DNA from: an uncultured Eubacteriales bacterium
GTDB lineage: Bacteria > Bacillota > Clostridia > Christensenellales > UBA1242
Reading direction: 5' to 3'
Length of the DNA stretch: 9,360 nucleotides
Assembly (NCBI GenBank): GCA_948514155.1
Contig: CAOQYA010000013.1
Coordinates: 1 to 9,360, forward strand
The position numbers and the translations under genes were made by a program. The notes below the pieces were generated by a model that had not been told where the DNA came from, searched no databases, and saw only the letters and a list, made by a program, of their open reading frames with translations. This document shows, in pieces, positions 1 through 5,248 of this stretch; positions within the stretch are counted from its first letter, which is position 1; each line of letters opens with the position of its first letter.

Positions 1-2
1 CA

Positions 3-152
3 GAAATAAAAACGCAAATTAATATAAAAAATATAGTCTTAACACTAAACACTAAATATACACAAGAACAACTAAATAGCAAATTATCAGAAAAAGACCA
101 ACAATTTATTGTTGAATCATTATCTAATTTTCAAGATAGTTATATAAAATAA
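3..152 (+). CDS. Unrecognised protein, C-terminal 49 residues only
   Basis: An open frame runs from the left edge to a TAA stop at 150-152; the 5' part lies outside the window. The 49 visible residues are hydrophilic and rich in Lys, Asn, Gln and Ile (it contains TQEQLNSKLSEKDQQ and ends NFQDSYIK). There is no motif I recognise, so I assign no function. The other two forward frames are closed by stops within the first 20 bases, which favours this frame, but in DNA this AT-rich a 49-codon opening is only moderate evidence. The gene would converge on the tRNA array, and its stop codon lies in the T-run of the array's candidate terminator. Its base composition (about 20% GC) is far below that of the genes to the right, so it may belong to an acquired element. 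Confidence 0.5.
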   Translation, partial: EIKTQINIKNIVLTLNTKYTQEQLNSKLSEKDQQFIVESLSNFQDSYIK

Positions 153-190
153 AAAAGAACGACTACACTATTTTAATATATTATTCGTTC
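148..190 (-). terminator. Candidate rho-independent terminator of the tRNA array
   Basis: On the minus strand GAACGA (190-185) pairs with TCGTTC (162-157), followed at once by TTTTTTATTTT (156-146). The loop is 22 bases and AT-rich, with an inner palindrome that can pair further. It begins 15 bases past the encoded CCA of tRNA-Leu, where the end of this transcript is expected. The six-base stem is short, so this is a moderate call. Confidence 0.5.
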
Positions 191-205
191 AATTTAGACA
201 CTATT

Positions 206-291
206 TGGTGCCGGTGGTGGGACTTGAACCCACACGAAGTTGCCCTCTCAGGATTTTAAGTCCTGTGCGTCTGCCATTCCGCCACACCGGC
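206..291 (-). tRNA. tRNA-Leu (anticodon UAA)
   Basis: On the minus strand acceptor arms GCCGGTG (291-285) and CACCGGC (216-210) pair perfectly, followed by discriminator A (209) and an encoded CCA (208-206). The anticodon stem CAGGA/TCCTG encloses loop CTTAAAA with anticodon TAA at 258-256. A long variable arm follows, as expected for class II leucine tRNA, then a T-arm with GGTTCAAGTCCC. It reads leucine UUA codons, with wobble to UUG. It is the last gene of the Gly-Cys-Leu array. All stems look intact. Confidence 0.97.
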
Positions 292-562
292 ATGTGTGAT
301 ATTAAATTATTCATAGTGCAATTTCTTTTACTCTGCAGATGCGGCTGTACATTAGAATGCGAAGCATTCGCATCGACTGGATTTTTCCAGACGTTATGAA
401 TGCATTCTGATGAGATTTACACGCTTGCCGTTCGCATCAAGCATTCGCCTTGGCAAAGCGGAGATATTCCGCTTACGCCGGCATAGTGCGTTTCATCACC
501 CCTTCTTAAAAGCAAGCCCTCGCATTTGCGAGGGTGTAGAGTAACGTCTTTCGGCCTAAATT
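292..562. repeat. Hairpin-rich spacer between tRNA-Cys and tRNA-Leu
   Basis: This 271-base spacer shows no credible gene but holds a run of short perfect inverted repeats: ATGCGAA-GCA-TTCGCAT (357-373), CTGGA-TTTT-TCCAG (377-390), the palindrome GAATGCATTC (398-407), AAGCGGA-GATAT-TCCGCTT (456-474) and CCCTCGCA-TT-TGCGAGGG (517-534). The hexamer GCATTC recurs at 364, 402 and 441, and TTCGCAT at 367 and 431. The elements could be small mobile palindromes, tRNA-processing structures, or decayed tRNA-like sequence; the sequence does not decide between these. Confidence 0.6.
506..534 (-). terminator. Possible attenuating hairpin after tRNA-Cys
   Basis: A perfect 7-8 bp GC-rich stem (517-534) lies 29 bases beyond the 3' end of tRNA-Cys on the transcribed strand and is followed by CTTGCTTTT, a weak U-tract. 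It could end part of the transcripts before tRNA-Leu, or simply be one of the palindromes of this spacer. Confidence 0.3.
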
Positions 563-637
563 TGGAGGTACCACCCGGATTTGAACCGGGGAATGAAGGT
601 TTTGCAGACCTTTGCCTTACCACTTGGCTATGGTACC
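563..637 (-). tRNA. tRNA-Cys (anticodon GCA)
   Basis: Minus strand: acceptor GGTACCA (637-631) pairs with TGGTACC (573-567), then discriminator U (566) and encoded CCA (565-563). The anticodon stem AAGGT/ACCTT encloses loop CTGCAAA with anticodon GCA. The T-arm reads CCCGGTTCAAATCCGGG. Discriminator U73 with GCA is the classic identity set of bacterial tRNA-Cys. It is 75 bases with CCA and is the middle gene of the array. Confidence 0.97.
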
Positions 638-733
638 ATAACCGCTAAGCGGCATTTTTTGTAACGGTCACCTTTCGTCTTTCCGGACCGCGAAGCGAGA
701 CCAAGCCCGGAACGCTGTCTTGGATCGTTCATA
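638..733. other. Spacer between tRNA-Gly and tRNA-Cys with small hairpins
   Basis: Ninety-six bases without a gene. Inverted repeats include CCGCT-A-AGCGG (642-652) followed on the plus strand by CATTTTTT, CGGTC/GACCG (665-669 with 686-690) and CCAAG/CTTGG (701-705 with 719-723). Words GTAACG and TCTTTC(C)GG are shared with the end of the neighbouring spacer (541-554). I cannot assign a function. Confidence 0.4.
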
Positions 734-808
734 TGGAGCGGGAAACGGGGATCGAACCCGCGACCTCAACCTTGGCAAGGTTGCGCTATACCACTAAGCC
801 ATTCCCGC
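734..808 (-). tRNA. tRNA-Gly (anticodon GCC)
   Basis: Minus strand: acceptor GCGGGAA (808-802) pairs with TTCCCGC (744-738), discriminator U (737), encoded CCA (736-734). The anticodon stem CAACC/GGTTG encloses TTGCCAA with anticodon GCC. The T-arm reads CGGGTTCGATCCCCG. It is 75 bases with CCA and reads glycine GGC and GGU codons. It is the first gene after the array's candidate promoter. Confidence 0.97.
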
Positions 809-835
809 ATATTATATGCTTCCGCTACTCTGCCC

Positions 836-875
836 AGTCACAAATATTTATTCAAAACATACTCTTTCTGTGACT
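836..875. repeat. Inverted repeat in the leader of the tRNA array
   Basis: AGTCACA (836-842) and TGTGACT (869-875) are perfect complements separated by 26 AT-rich bases. The pair lies just downstream of the predicted start of the tRNA transcript and upstream of tRNA-Gly, so it could form a leader hairpin removed by tRNA processing. A role in regulation is a guess. Confidence 0.35.
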
Positions 876-885
876 TTGCCTTATA

Positions 886-914
886 ACTATATCAAAAACT
901 TTTCAAAAATGCAA
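886..914 (-). promoter_or_regulatory. Candidate promoter of the tRNA array
   Basis: On the minus strand TTGCAT (914-909), 17 bases, then TATAGT (891-886). The -10 matches the sigma-70/SigA consensus in five of six positions and the -35 in its TTG core. Transcription would start near 879, about 70 bases before tRNA-Gly. It lies between the terminator of the upstream operon and the first tRNA, the only place where the array can have its own promoter. Confidence 0.5.
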
Positions 915-948
915 CTGTTTTTAATAGAAAAATTTAATTTTCATGTTG

Positions 949-977
949 AAAAAAGCAGACCTTTTAAGTCTGCTTTT
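949..977 (-). terminator. Rho-independent terminator of the nuclease/ATPase operon
   Basis: A perfect ten-pair stem, AAAAGCAGAC (951-960) with GTCTGCTTTT (968-977), seven-base loop, and on the minus strand a run of six U. It begins three bases after the stop codon of the ATPase gene. The plus strand also ends in six T, so it could act both ways, but nothing to its left is read toward it. Confidence 0.9.
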
Positions 978-979
978 TT

Positions 980-2635
980 CTATGCCCTGCTGCCGTGGCA
1001 GACGAGGTGGATTATTTGGAAGCGTGAAGCGAATTTCTTTATTAGTTTAAGACTGGCATCAAGCGAGGGCTCGTCAAGGTTGACAAATGGGTCGTCAAGC
1101 ACAATAAATGGCTTCTCGCCAGAAAAAATGCTCTCAATAAGCGCAAAGCGTTTGCAAACGTCCACCAAGTCCTGCTTGCCGCGGCTTAAAAACTGCTTTT
1201 CCTTCATTCCAACTTGGGTGTCCACTGCTAGGTTTAAATCAACATCCAGTCTAATAGACCTATCTACCGAAAGTTGCGAAATTATCTCCGAAAACTTTTG
1301 CTGCATAGGCTGAACATAGCGCCCAGACACATTTTCTTGCGCCTTATTTAAAAACTCGATAACAAGAGTTACAATCGCAAGTTTTTTCTCGCACTCCTCT
1401 TTTTTCGATTTCATGGAATTGAGTTTTATCTCGTTCTCGTCGATTTCTTCCATTAGGTTTGCAATATCTTTGTTTGTGTGGGCAAGATTTGCCTCGCAAA
1501 CGGCAAGCGATTTTTCAAGTTCCGCCCTCTCTTTAACAGAGCTTATTGCCTGCTCAGCCGCCGACGAAAAATTCTTTATTTTTTCGCTGATTTCACGCGC
1601 TTTTCTTTCAAGTTCGGCCGCTTCTCTATCAAAACCACTTATATTTGGCTGCTCCTGCTTTTTAACAAGTTTTGTTAAAATTAGCATCGTTGTCCCGCCA
1701 ATCACACCAACCGCTATCAGCACAATGCCCGCTACTAGTGTTAGATTTAGTCCGCATAGCAAGGCACCAGTTATGCCGACAGCTAAGCCGAGAAATCCAC
1801 AAAAAGCTTTTGCTATTTTATCTTTTTTCTGCTTTTTCAAAAACGCTATTTTCTTCTCGTCAAGTTCTCTTTGCTTTTTGACTATCTCTTGCAACTGCTC
1901 GTTGAGTTTCGAGATGTCGCCGTCTGGCTTAGCTTCGCATGGCTTAAAATTTTTAATTGCAGCATCAAGGAGGGCGCGACGCGCCTTTAACTGAGCCTTC
2001 TGCTCTTGCTGCCGAGTAAGCTCCAATTTGCCGTCTTCAATCTCGTTTTGAAGCGATAATATCTCGTGCATCTTTGGATTTTGGAGATTGAGCTCTCTTG
2101 CTCGGCTCTTAAGCTTTTTGATTGCAGAAGAATGATTTTCAAGGTCGCTTCCAAACACATTTGCGCCAGACAAATGGCTTCTCACCTCGTCATTTATCGC
2201 ACCCTCAAGCATGCCTTGCGGAAAGAAGGTGGAGATTGCAAACGTCTCTCGTCCCACCCCAAAAAGTTCTTCGCCCAAACTCGACGAAAAATCTTTCGAC
2301 TGCTTATTTGTGGCAAGGTCGATAAGTTCAAAGCGGTCGCCCTCCGGCGTGAGGCCAAAATTTCGAAGCACTCGATATTGCTTGCCTCCCGCTTCAAACA
2401 TCAAACTTCCGCCATACACTCCGCCCTGCCAAGGCAGATATTTGCTGCGCTCGGCCGCATATGCTTTTAAATTGCCCTTTTTTTCCATGCCATAGAACAT
2501 GGCTTTTATAAAAGTGGCAAGTGTGGTCTTTCCCCAAGCATTAGGCGCGTTAATTACATTCAGCCCGTCCGAAAACACCATGTCATAGCCAGAGAGTTTG
2601 CCGAAGTTTTCGATATGTAAACTTAAAATTTTCAT
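980..2635 (-). CDS. SbcC/YhaN-like AAA ATPase with a membrane hairpin
   Basis: A 551-residue ATPase of the SMC/Rad50/SbcC type, probable partner of the nuclease encoded just upstream. Seen in the sequence: an N-terminal ATPase half with Walker A APNAWGKTT (30-38) and a Q-loop TFFPQG (135-141); coiled coil from about 180 to 270; two hydrophobic segments about 275-296 and 298-322; more coiled coil 335-435; and a C-terminal half with ABC signature LSRGKQDL (483-490), Walker B FIVLDD (510-515) and H-loop His547. The first Gly of Walker A is Ala. SbcC is usually over 1000 residues and B. subtilis YhaN, as I recall, over 900, so this is a compact form. It lacks a zinc-hook CxxC; the membrane hairpin sits where the hook would be, which would tether the complex to the inner face of the membrane. 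The ATG overlaps the nuclease's TGA (ATGA) and follows AGGAGG (2644-2649), so translation is probably coupled. Family call is firm; cellular role (DNA end processing or repair) is inferred. Confidence 0.85.
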   Translation of the reverse strand: MKILSLHIENFGKLSGYDMVFSDGLNVINAPNAWGKTTLATFIKAMFYGMEKKGNLKAYAAERSKYLPWQGGVYGGSLMFEAGGKQYRVLRNFGLTPEGDRFELIDLATNKQSKDFSSSLGEELFGVGRETFAISTFFPQGMLEGAINDEVRSHLSGANVFGSDLENHSSAIKKLKSRARELNLQNPKMHEILSLQNEIEDGKLELTRQQEQKAQLKARRALLDAAIKNFKPCEAKPDGDISKLNEQLQEIVKKQRELDEKKIAFLKKQKKDKIAKAFCGFLGLAVGITGALLCGLNLTLVAGIVLIAVGVIGGTTMLILTKLVKKQEQPNISGFDREAAELERKAREISEKIKNFSSAAEQAISSVKERAELEKSLAVCEANLAHTNKDIANLMEEIDENEIKLNSMKSKKEECEKKLAIVTLVIEFLNKAQENVSGRYVQPMQQKFSEIISQLSVDRSIRLDVDLNLAVDTQVGMKEKQFLSRGKQDLVDVCKRFALIESIFSGEKPFIVLDDPFVNLDEPSLDASLKLIKKFASRFQIIHLVCHGSRA

Positions 2636-3705
2636 ATCTCCACCTCCTCGCCGCGCAGCGCGCTGAGCCCCGCTTTTATGCAGACGGCTTTGTCTTCGTC
2701 AGAGAGATTTGAACTACAAATCAGTTTTATCATCTCGGCTTTAAGCGACAGCGTCTCTGCCGCGATTTTTTGGAGGTCGATTTTGATTTTTGTCTTATCG
2801 GAAATTTCAAAATAGAAAAACTTTTCAGAAAACTGTTCCTCTAATATTTGCAGATGTTTTTCCAAACCTTCTTCGCACTCGCCGCACAAAACAATTCGAA
2901 GCAAGTTGTCTTTGCCGATTTTCTGGGTGCGCTCGCTGATAAGTCTCTTTATATCAGACACATTTTCACAGGAAGAAATATCAATGTTTTCTTCGAAAAA
3001 GTTGCGTTTTAGCTCAAAGTCACGCCTCTGCCAAGAAAGTTTGCCCTCCTTTACTTCAATCATGACATAGCCGCACGGATAATTGCCAAAGCCATATTTT
3101 CCGCCGTTGCCGGCATAAACCCATTCGCCGCGCTCATCGATTTTGCCTTCCATTCTTGTGTGCACATGCCCGAGGGCGAGATAATCGACATTTCGGCCTT
3201 TCAAATCCTTAACTTCAAAAGTCAGACAGTCATCATAGGTCGCATTTGCAAGATAAGCATGCAGCATAAGAATATTGAGCCTGCCTTTGTCAAAGTTGAC
3301 ACTGCGCGCAAAATCGCTTTTAACATATTTGACCACACTGTTTCCGCCGATGACCACCTCGCCGAGGTCATATTTTGTAAACTCGGCCGGAAAAACAATT
3401 AGGTTGTCGGGACGATTTTCCTCGAAGAGCAATTTGTGGTCATGATTGCCAAGGCAGTAGAAAAACTTTATTTCCGGACAAGATGAAATTTTATCCGACA
3501 CAAACTTCATGATTGACTTTCTAACAATCAGTTTATCAAAAAGGTCTCCGCAAACAAGCACCGCACTAACATTTTCTTTTTTCGCGATCTCTACAACTTG
3601 CTCAAAAAAAGACAACCCATCCTCTTTGAGGATCTTATTTTTCTCATTCCCCACCCTGTTATATCCGCCTTCAAGGTGTAAATCTGCCACATGCAAAATC
3701 TTCAT
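2632..3705 (-). CDS. SbcD/Mre11/YhaO-like metallophosphoesterase (DNA exonuclease)
   Basis: A 357-residue calcineurin-like phosphoesterase of the Mre11/SbcD/YhaO group, expected to be a two-metal DNA nuclease working with the ATPase encoded next. All the metal-site motifs are visible: DLH (Asp8, His10), GDLFD (53-57), GNHD (86-89), an isolated His149 in MLHAYL, and GHVH (179-182). A further conserved patch YAGNGGKYGFG follows at 197-207. The C-terminal 130 residues are Lys/Glu-rich and would hold the capping and partner-binding parts; they are not recognisable by eye. Length is close to the usual 350-420. The ATG at 3705 has no Shine-Dalgarno sequence; instead a perfect TATAAT lies six bases upstream, which suggests a leaderless message. 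It is the first gene of a two-gene operon and ends in TGA overlapping the next ATG. Confidence 0.88.
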   Translation of the reverse strand: MKILHVADLHLEGGYNRVGNEKNKILKEDGLSFFEQVVEIAKKENVSAVLVCGDLFDKLIVRKSIMKFVSDKISSCPEIKFFYCLGNHDHKLLFEENRPDNLIVFPAEFTKYDLGEVVIGGNSVVKYVKSDFARSVNFDKGRLNILMLHAYLANATYDDCLTFEVKDLKGRNVDYLALGHVHTRMEGKIDERGEWVYAGNGGKYGFGNYPCGYVMIEVKEGKLSWQRRDFELKRNFFEENIDISSCENVSDIKRLISERTQKIGKDNLLRIVLCGECEEGLEKHLQILEEQFSEKFFYFEISDKTKIKIDLQKIAAETLSLKAEMIKLICSSNLSDEDKAVCIKAGLSALRGEEVEI

Positions 3706-3711
3706 ATCAAA

Positions 3712-3739
3712 ATTATATCACAGCCCGTTTATTTTGCAA
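3712..3739 (-). promoter_or_regulatory. Promoter of the nuclease/ATPase operon, predicted leaderless
   Basis: Minus strand: TTGCAA (3739-3734), 16 bases, then TGA-TATAAT with an extended -10 (TG two positions before the box; box 3717-3712). Six bases (TTTGAT) separate the box from the ATG at 3705, so the expected +1 is the A of the start codon or within a base or two of it. No ribosome-binding site is visible. The promoter abuts the terminator of the upstream gene. Confidence 0.65.
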
Positions 3740-3741
3740 AG

Positions 3742-3768
3742 AAAAAAGCGCTTGTCTTTTGCGCTTTT
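3742..3768 (-). terminator. Rho-independent terminator of the DUF4097-like gene
   Basis: On the minus strand AAAAGCGC (3768-3761) pairs with GCGCTTTT (3751-3744) across a nine-base loop, and the T-run extends to six T. The left arm overlaps the TAA stop at 3769-3767, so gene end and terminator are fused. Confidence 0.85.
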
Positions 3769-5182
3769 ATCTCCAACTGAAATTGAGTGTTTTATTGCAT
3801 TTGAAATTGATTGTGCGGCGCACTCCATTGCCTAAGAGCATAGGGTTTGAAAGTTCCTGTCCCGCGCCGAGCGCTTTATTCAAGTGAACATTGTCAAGTT
3901 TGAAAGTCTCGTCAATATTTTCTGTGCTGCCATAGTAGGCAAAATTAAGGGCATAACTTGCGTTATTTAGAAGAGAAACGTTTGTTGTTCCGCGCTCATT
4001 TGAAATGGTTGCATATGAGATGTCATTCTCACACGAAACATCGATGTTTCCTTTTTGGCTGGAAACTTGCACATTGGCAGCACCCGCACCTACAACGCAA
4101 TCAATCTTGCCAGAAACGGTTGATATAATACTATGGGAAGAGATGCCTTTTTTGATGCTGATATATCCCGTCGAGGTCTCAATTTTTGCGGTGCCTCTAA
4201 TTGACTCGATTTCAAACTTAGAGTCCTTCGCCTCAATGGCCGTGAAGGAGCCGCCAGCATTTTTAATTTTTATAACGCTTGAAGAGAAGGTTGGAGCGCT
4301 TGGAGTGAAATCAACATCCCCTCGCACCTCGTTAATTGTCATATATGCATCTTTAACACGACTATAAAGATTGCCGCCGATTGTGCCAACTGTAACTTTG
4401 CCCTTATCTGTGTTCAAGGTCACAGTGCTTGACGAAAGCGCAGGCGCATTAATGTTTCCGCTGCCCGTTTCAAGTGAAAGCGTGCTTGCAGAAATCGCTT
4501 TTGAAAAAGAAATCTCGCCGTCTGTTGTTGTCACTTTGAATTCATTATAACTTGACGGCGCTCTGTTAGAAACAAAGACTCCACCTTTTTTGTTTTGAAC
4601 TTCGACACTGCCTATTGCGATATCAAAACTATGTCCAGGGTTATCAACTCCGCCGATGTTCACAGAGCCGTCGGTGTTTTTAATGGTGATTTTTTTGTCT
4701 TTGAGCGGCTGAACTGACGCATTTTCGTTTGCCACTTGGAAAACGATTTGCACATCTTTTGAGAAATACACAAATGCGCTCTGCTCTTTCACGCTCACCT
4801 TTAAAACTCCGTCCTCAATTGTCATGTTGTATTCAAAAGGCTTAGCATTTTTTGAAGTTACAAAGCCTTTTGAGTTGTTGACAATGTAAATTCCGTCGCG
4901 CTCAAACTCATGATTTTTCTGCACTTTAACACCAGCATATGAAGCATTTATTTCCACACTGTTAAAATTGTTCGGGTTAGCAAAATCAATAGGCGTCTTA
5001 CTTTCGTCCGTTGTTTCCACAAGGCGAATGGTTCTGCTGTTGGCAAAATATTCAAGGCCCAAGATTGAGGTGCCCGGCATAAACATCATGACAACAAAAA
5101 TGATAAGCACCACGGCCAAAATTATCAATAGGAAAAACCCAAAATAGAAGAAAAACCCTTTTTTAACCTTATCTTTTGCCAT
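3767..5182 (-). CDS. Membrane-anchored DUF4097-like beta-strand repeat protein
   Basis: A 471-residue protein. The N-terminus has a Lys-rich head (MAKDKVKKG) and one long hydrophobic segment (about 10-36), read as a signal anchor that leaves the rest outside the cell. The remainder is a series of short beta-strand units rich in Ser, Gly, Val, Ile and Asn, with recurring phrases such as TDGEISF, TDKGKVTVG, STGYISIKKG, VSGKIDCVVG and QKGNIDVSC. This pattern is typical of the DUF4097/putative-adhesin beta-helix family, whose biochemical role is largely unknown; links to envelope-stress loci in Firmicutes are general knowledge, not shown here. It has a strong AAGGAG (5193-5188) five bases before the ATG, its own promoter and its own terminator, so it is a single-gene unit between alaS and the nuclease operon. 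No catalytic motif or sortase signal is visible. The family call is by pattern only. Confidence 0.7.
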   Translation of the reverse strand: MAKDKVKKGFFFYFGFFLLIILAVVLIIFVVMMFMPGTSILGLEYFANSRTIRLVETTDESKTPIDFANPNNFNSVEINASYAGVKVQKNHEFERDGIYIVNNSKGFVTSKNAKPFEYNMTIEDGVLKVSVKEQSAFVYFSKDVQIVFQVANENASVQPLKDKKITIKNTDGSVNIGGVDNPGHSFDIAIGSVEVQNKKGGVFVSNRAPSSYNEFKVTTTDGEISFSKAISASTLSLETGSGNINAPALSSSTVTLNTDKGKVTVGTIGGNLYSRVKDAYMTINEVRGDVDFTPSAPTFSSSVIKIKNAGGSFTAIEAKDSKFEIESIRGTAKIETSTGYISIKKGISSHSIISTVSGKIDCVVGAGAANVQVSSQKGNIDVSCENDISYATISNERGTTNVSLLNNASYALNFAYYGSTENIDETFKLDNVHLNKALGAGQELSNPMLLGNGVRRTINFKCNKTLNFSWR

Positions 5183-5191
5183 ATTAACTCC

Positions 5192-5227
5192 TTGATTTAT
5201 TATATCAAATTTATTTTATTAAATCAA
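5192..5227. repeat. Inverted repeat over the promoter of the DUF4097-like gene
   Basis: TTGATTTA (5192-5199) and TAAATCAA (5220-5227) are perfect eight-base complements 20 bases apart. One arm covers the -35 box, the other the predicted start of transcription and the edge of the Shine-Dalgarno sequence. It could be an operator, or in read-through RNA from alaS a hairpin next to the ribosome-binding site. Confidence 0.45.
5199..5227 (-). promoter_or_regulatory. Promoter of the DUF4097-like gene
   Basis: Minus strand: TTGATT (5227-5222), 17 bases, then TGA-TATAAT (box 5204-5199), a near-consensus SigA promoter with an extended -10. The expected +1 is about 5192, giving a leader of roughly ten bases that is almost only the Shine-Dalgarno sequence. 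It lies in the 66-base gap after alaS. Confidence 0.7.
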
Positions 5228-5248
5228 TAAATTGCAGCGTCTAAAAAT

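Noticed and set aside
205..399. Plus-strand 64-residue ORF beginning MVPVVGLEPT
   Set aside because: It is the antisense reading of tRNA-Leu, a well-known false protein; the stems and anticodon of the tRNA are intact.
292..562. CRISPR array or att site array
   Set aside because: The palindromes are unequal in sequence, length and spacing; there are no constant direct repeats with unique spacers.
417..623. Minus-strand 68-residue ORF containing SFPGSNPGG
   Set aside because: Its start lies in tRNA-Cys and the phrase is the typical translation of a T-arm; the remainder is the hairpin-rich spacer.
642..660. CCGCTAAGCGG followed by CATTTTTT as a plus-strand terminator
   Set aside because: The stem is short and no plus-strand transcript is expected to reach it, since tRNAs lie antisense on both sides.
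816..1313. Plus-strand 165-residue ORF
   Set aside because: It runs through the tRNA promoter and terminator and lies antisense to the conserved ATPase C-terminus; no motif or ribosome-binding site.
980..3705. Nuclease plus SMC-like ATPase as a new anti-phage defence system
   Set aside because: Motifs fit SbcD/SbcC and YhaO/YhaN repair proteins, and neighbours are housekeeping genes with no defence island markers; a defence role cannot be excluded but is not supported.
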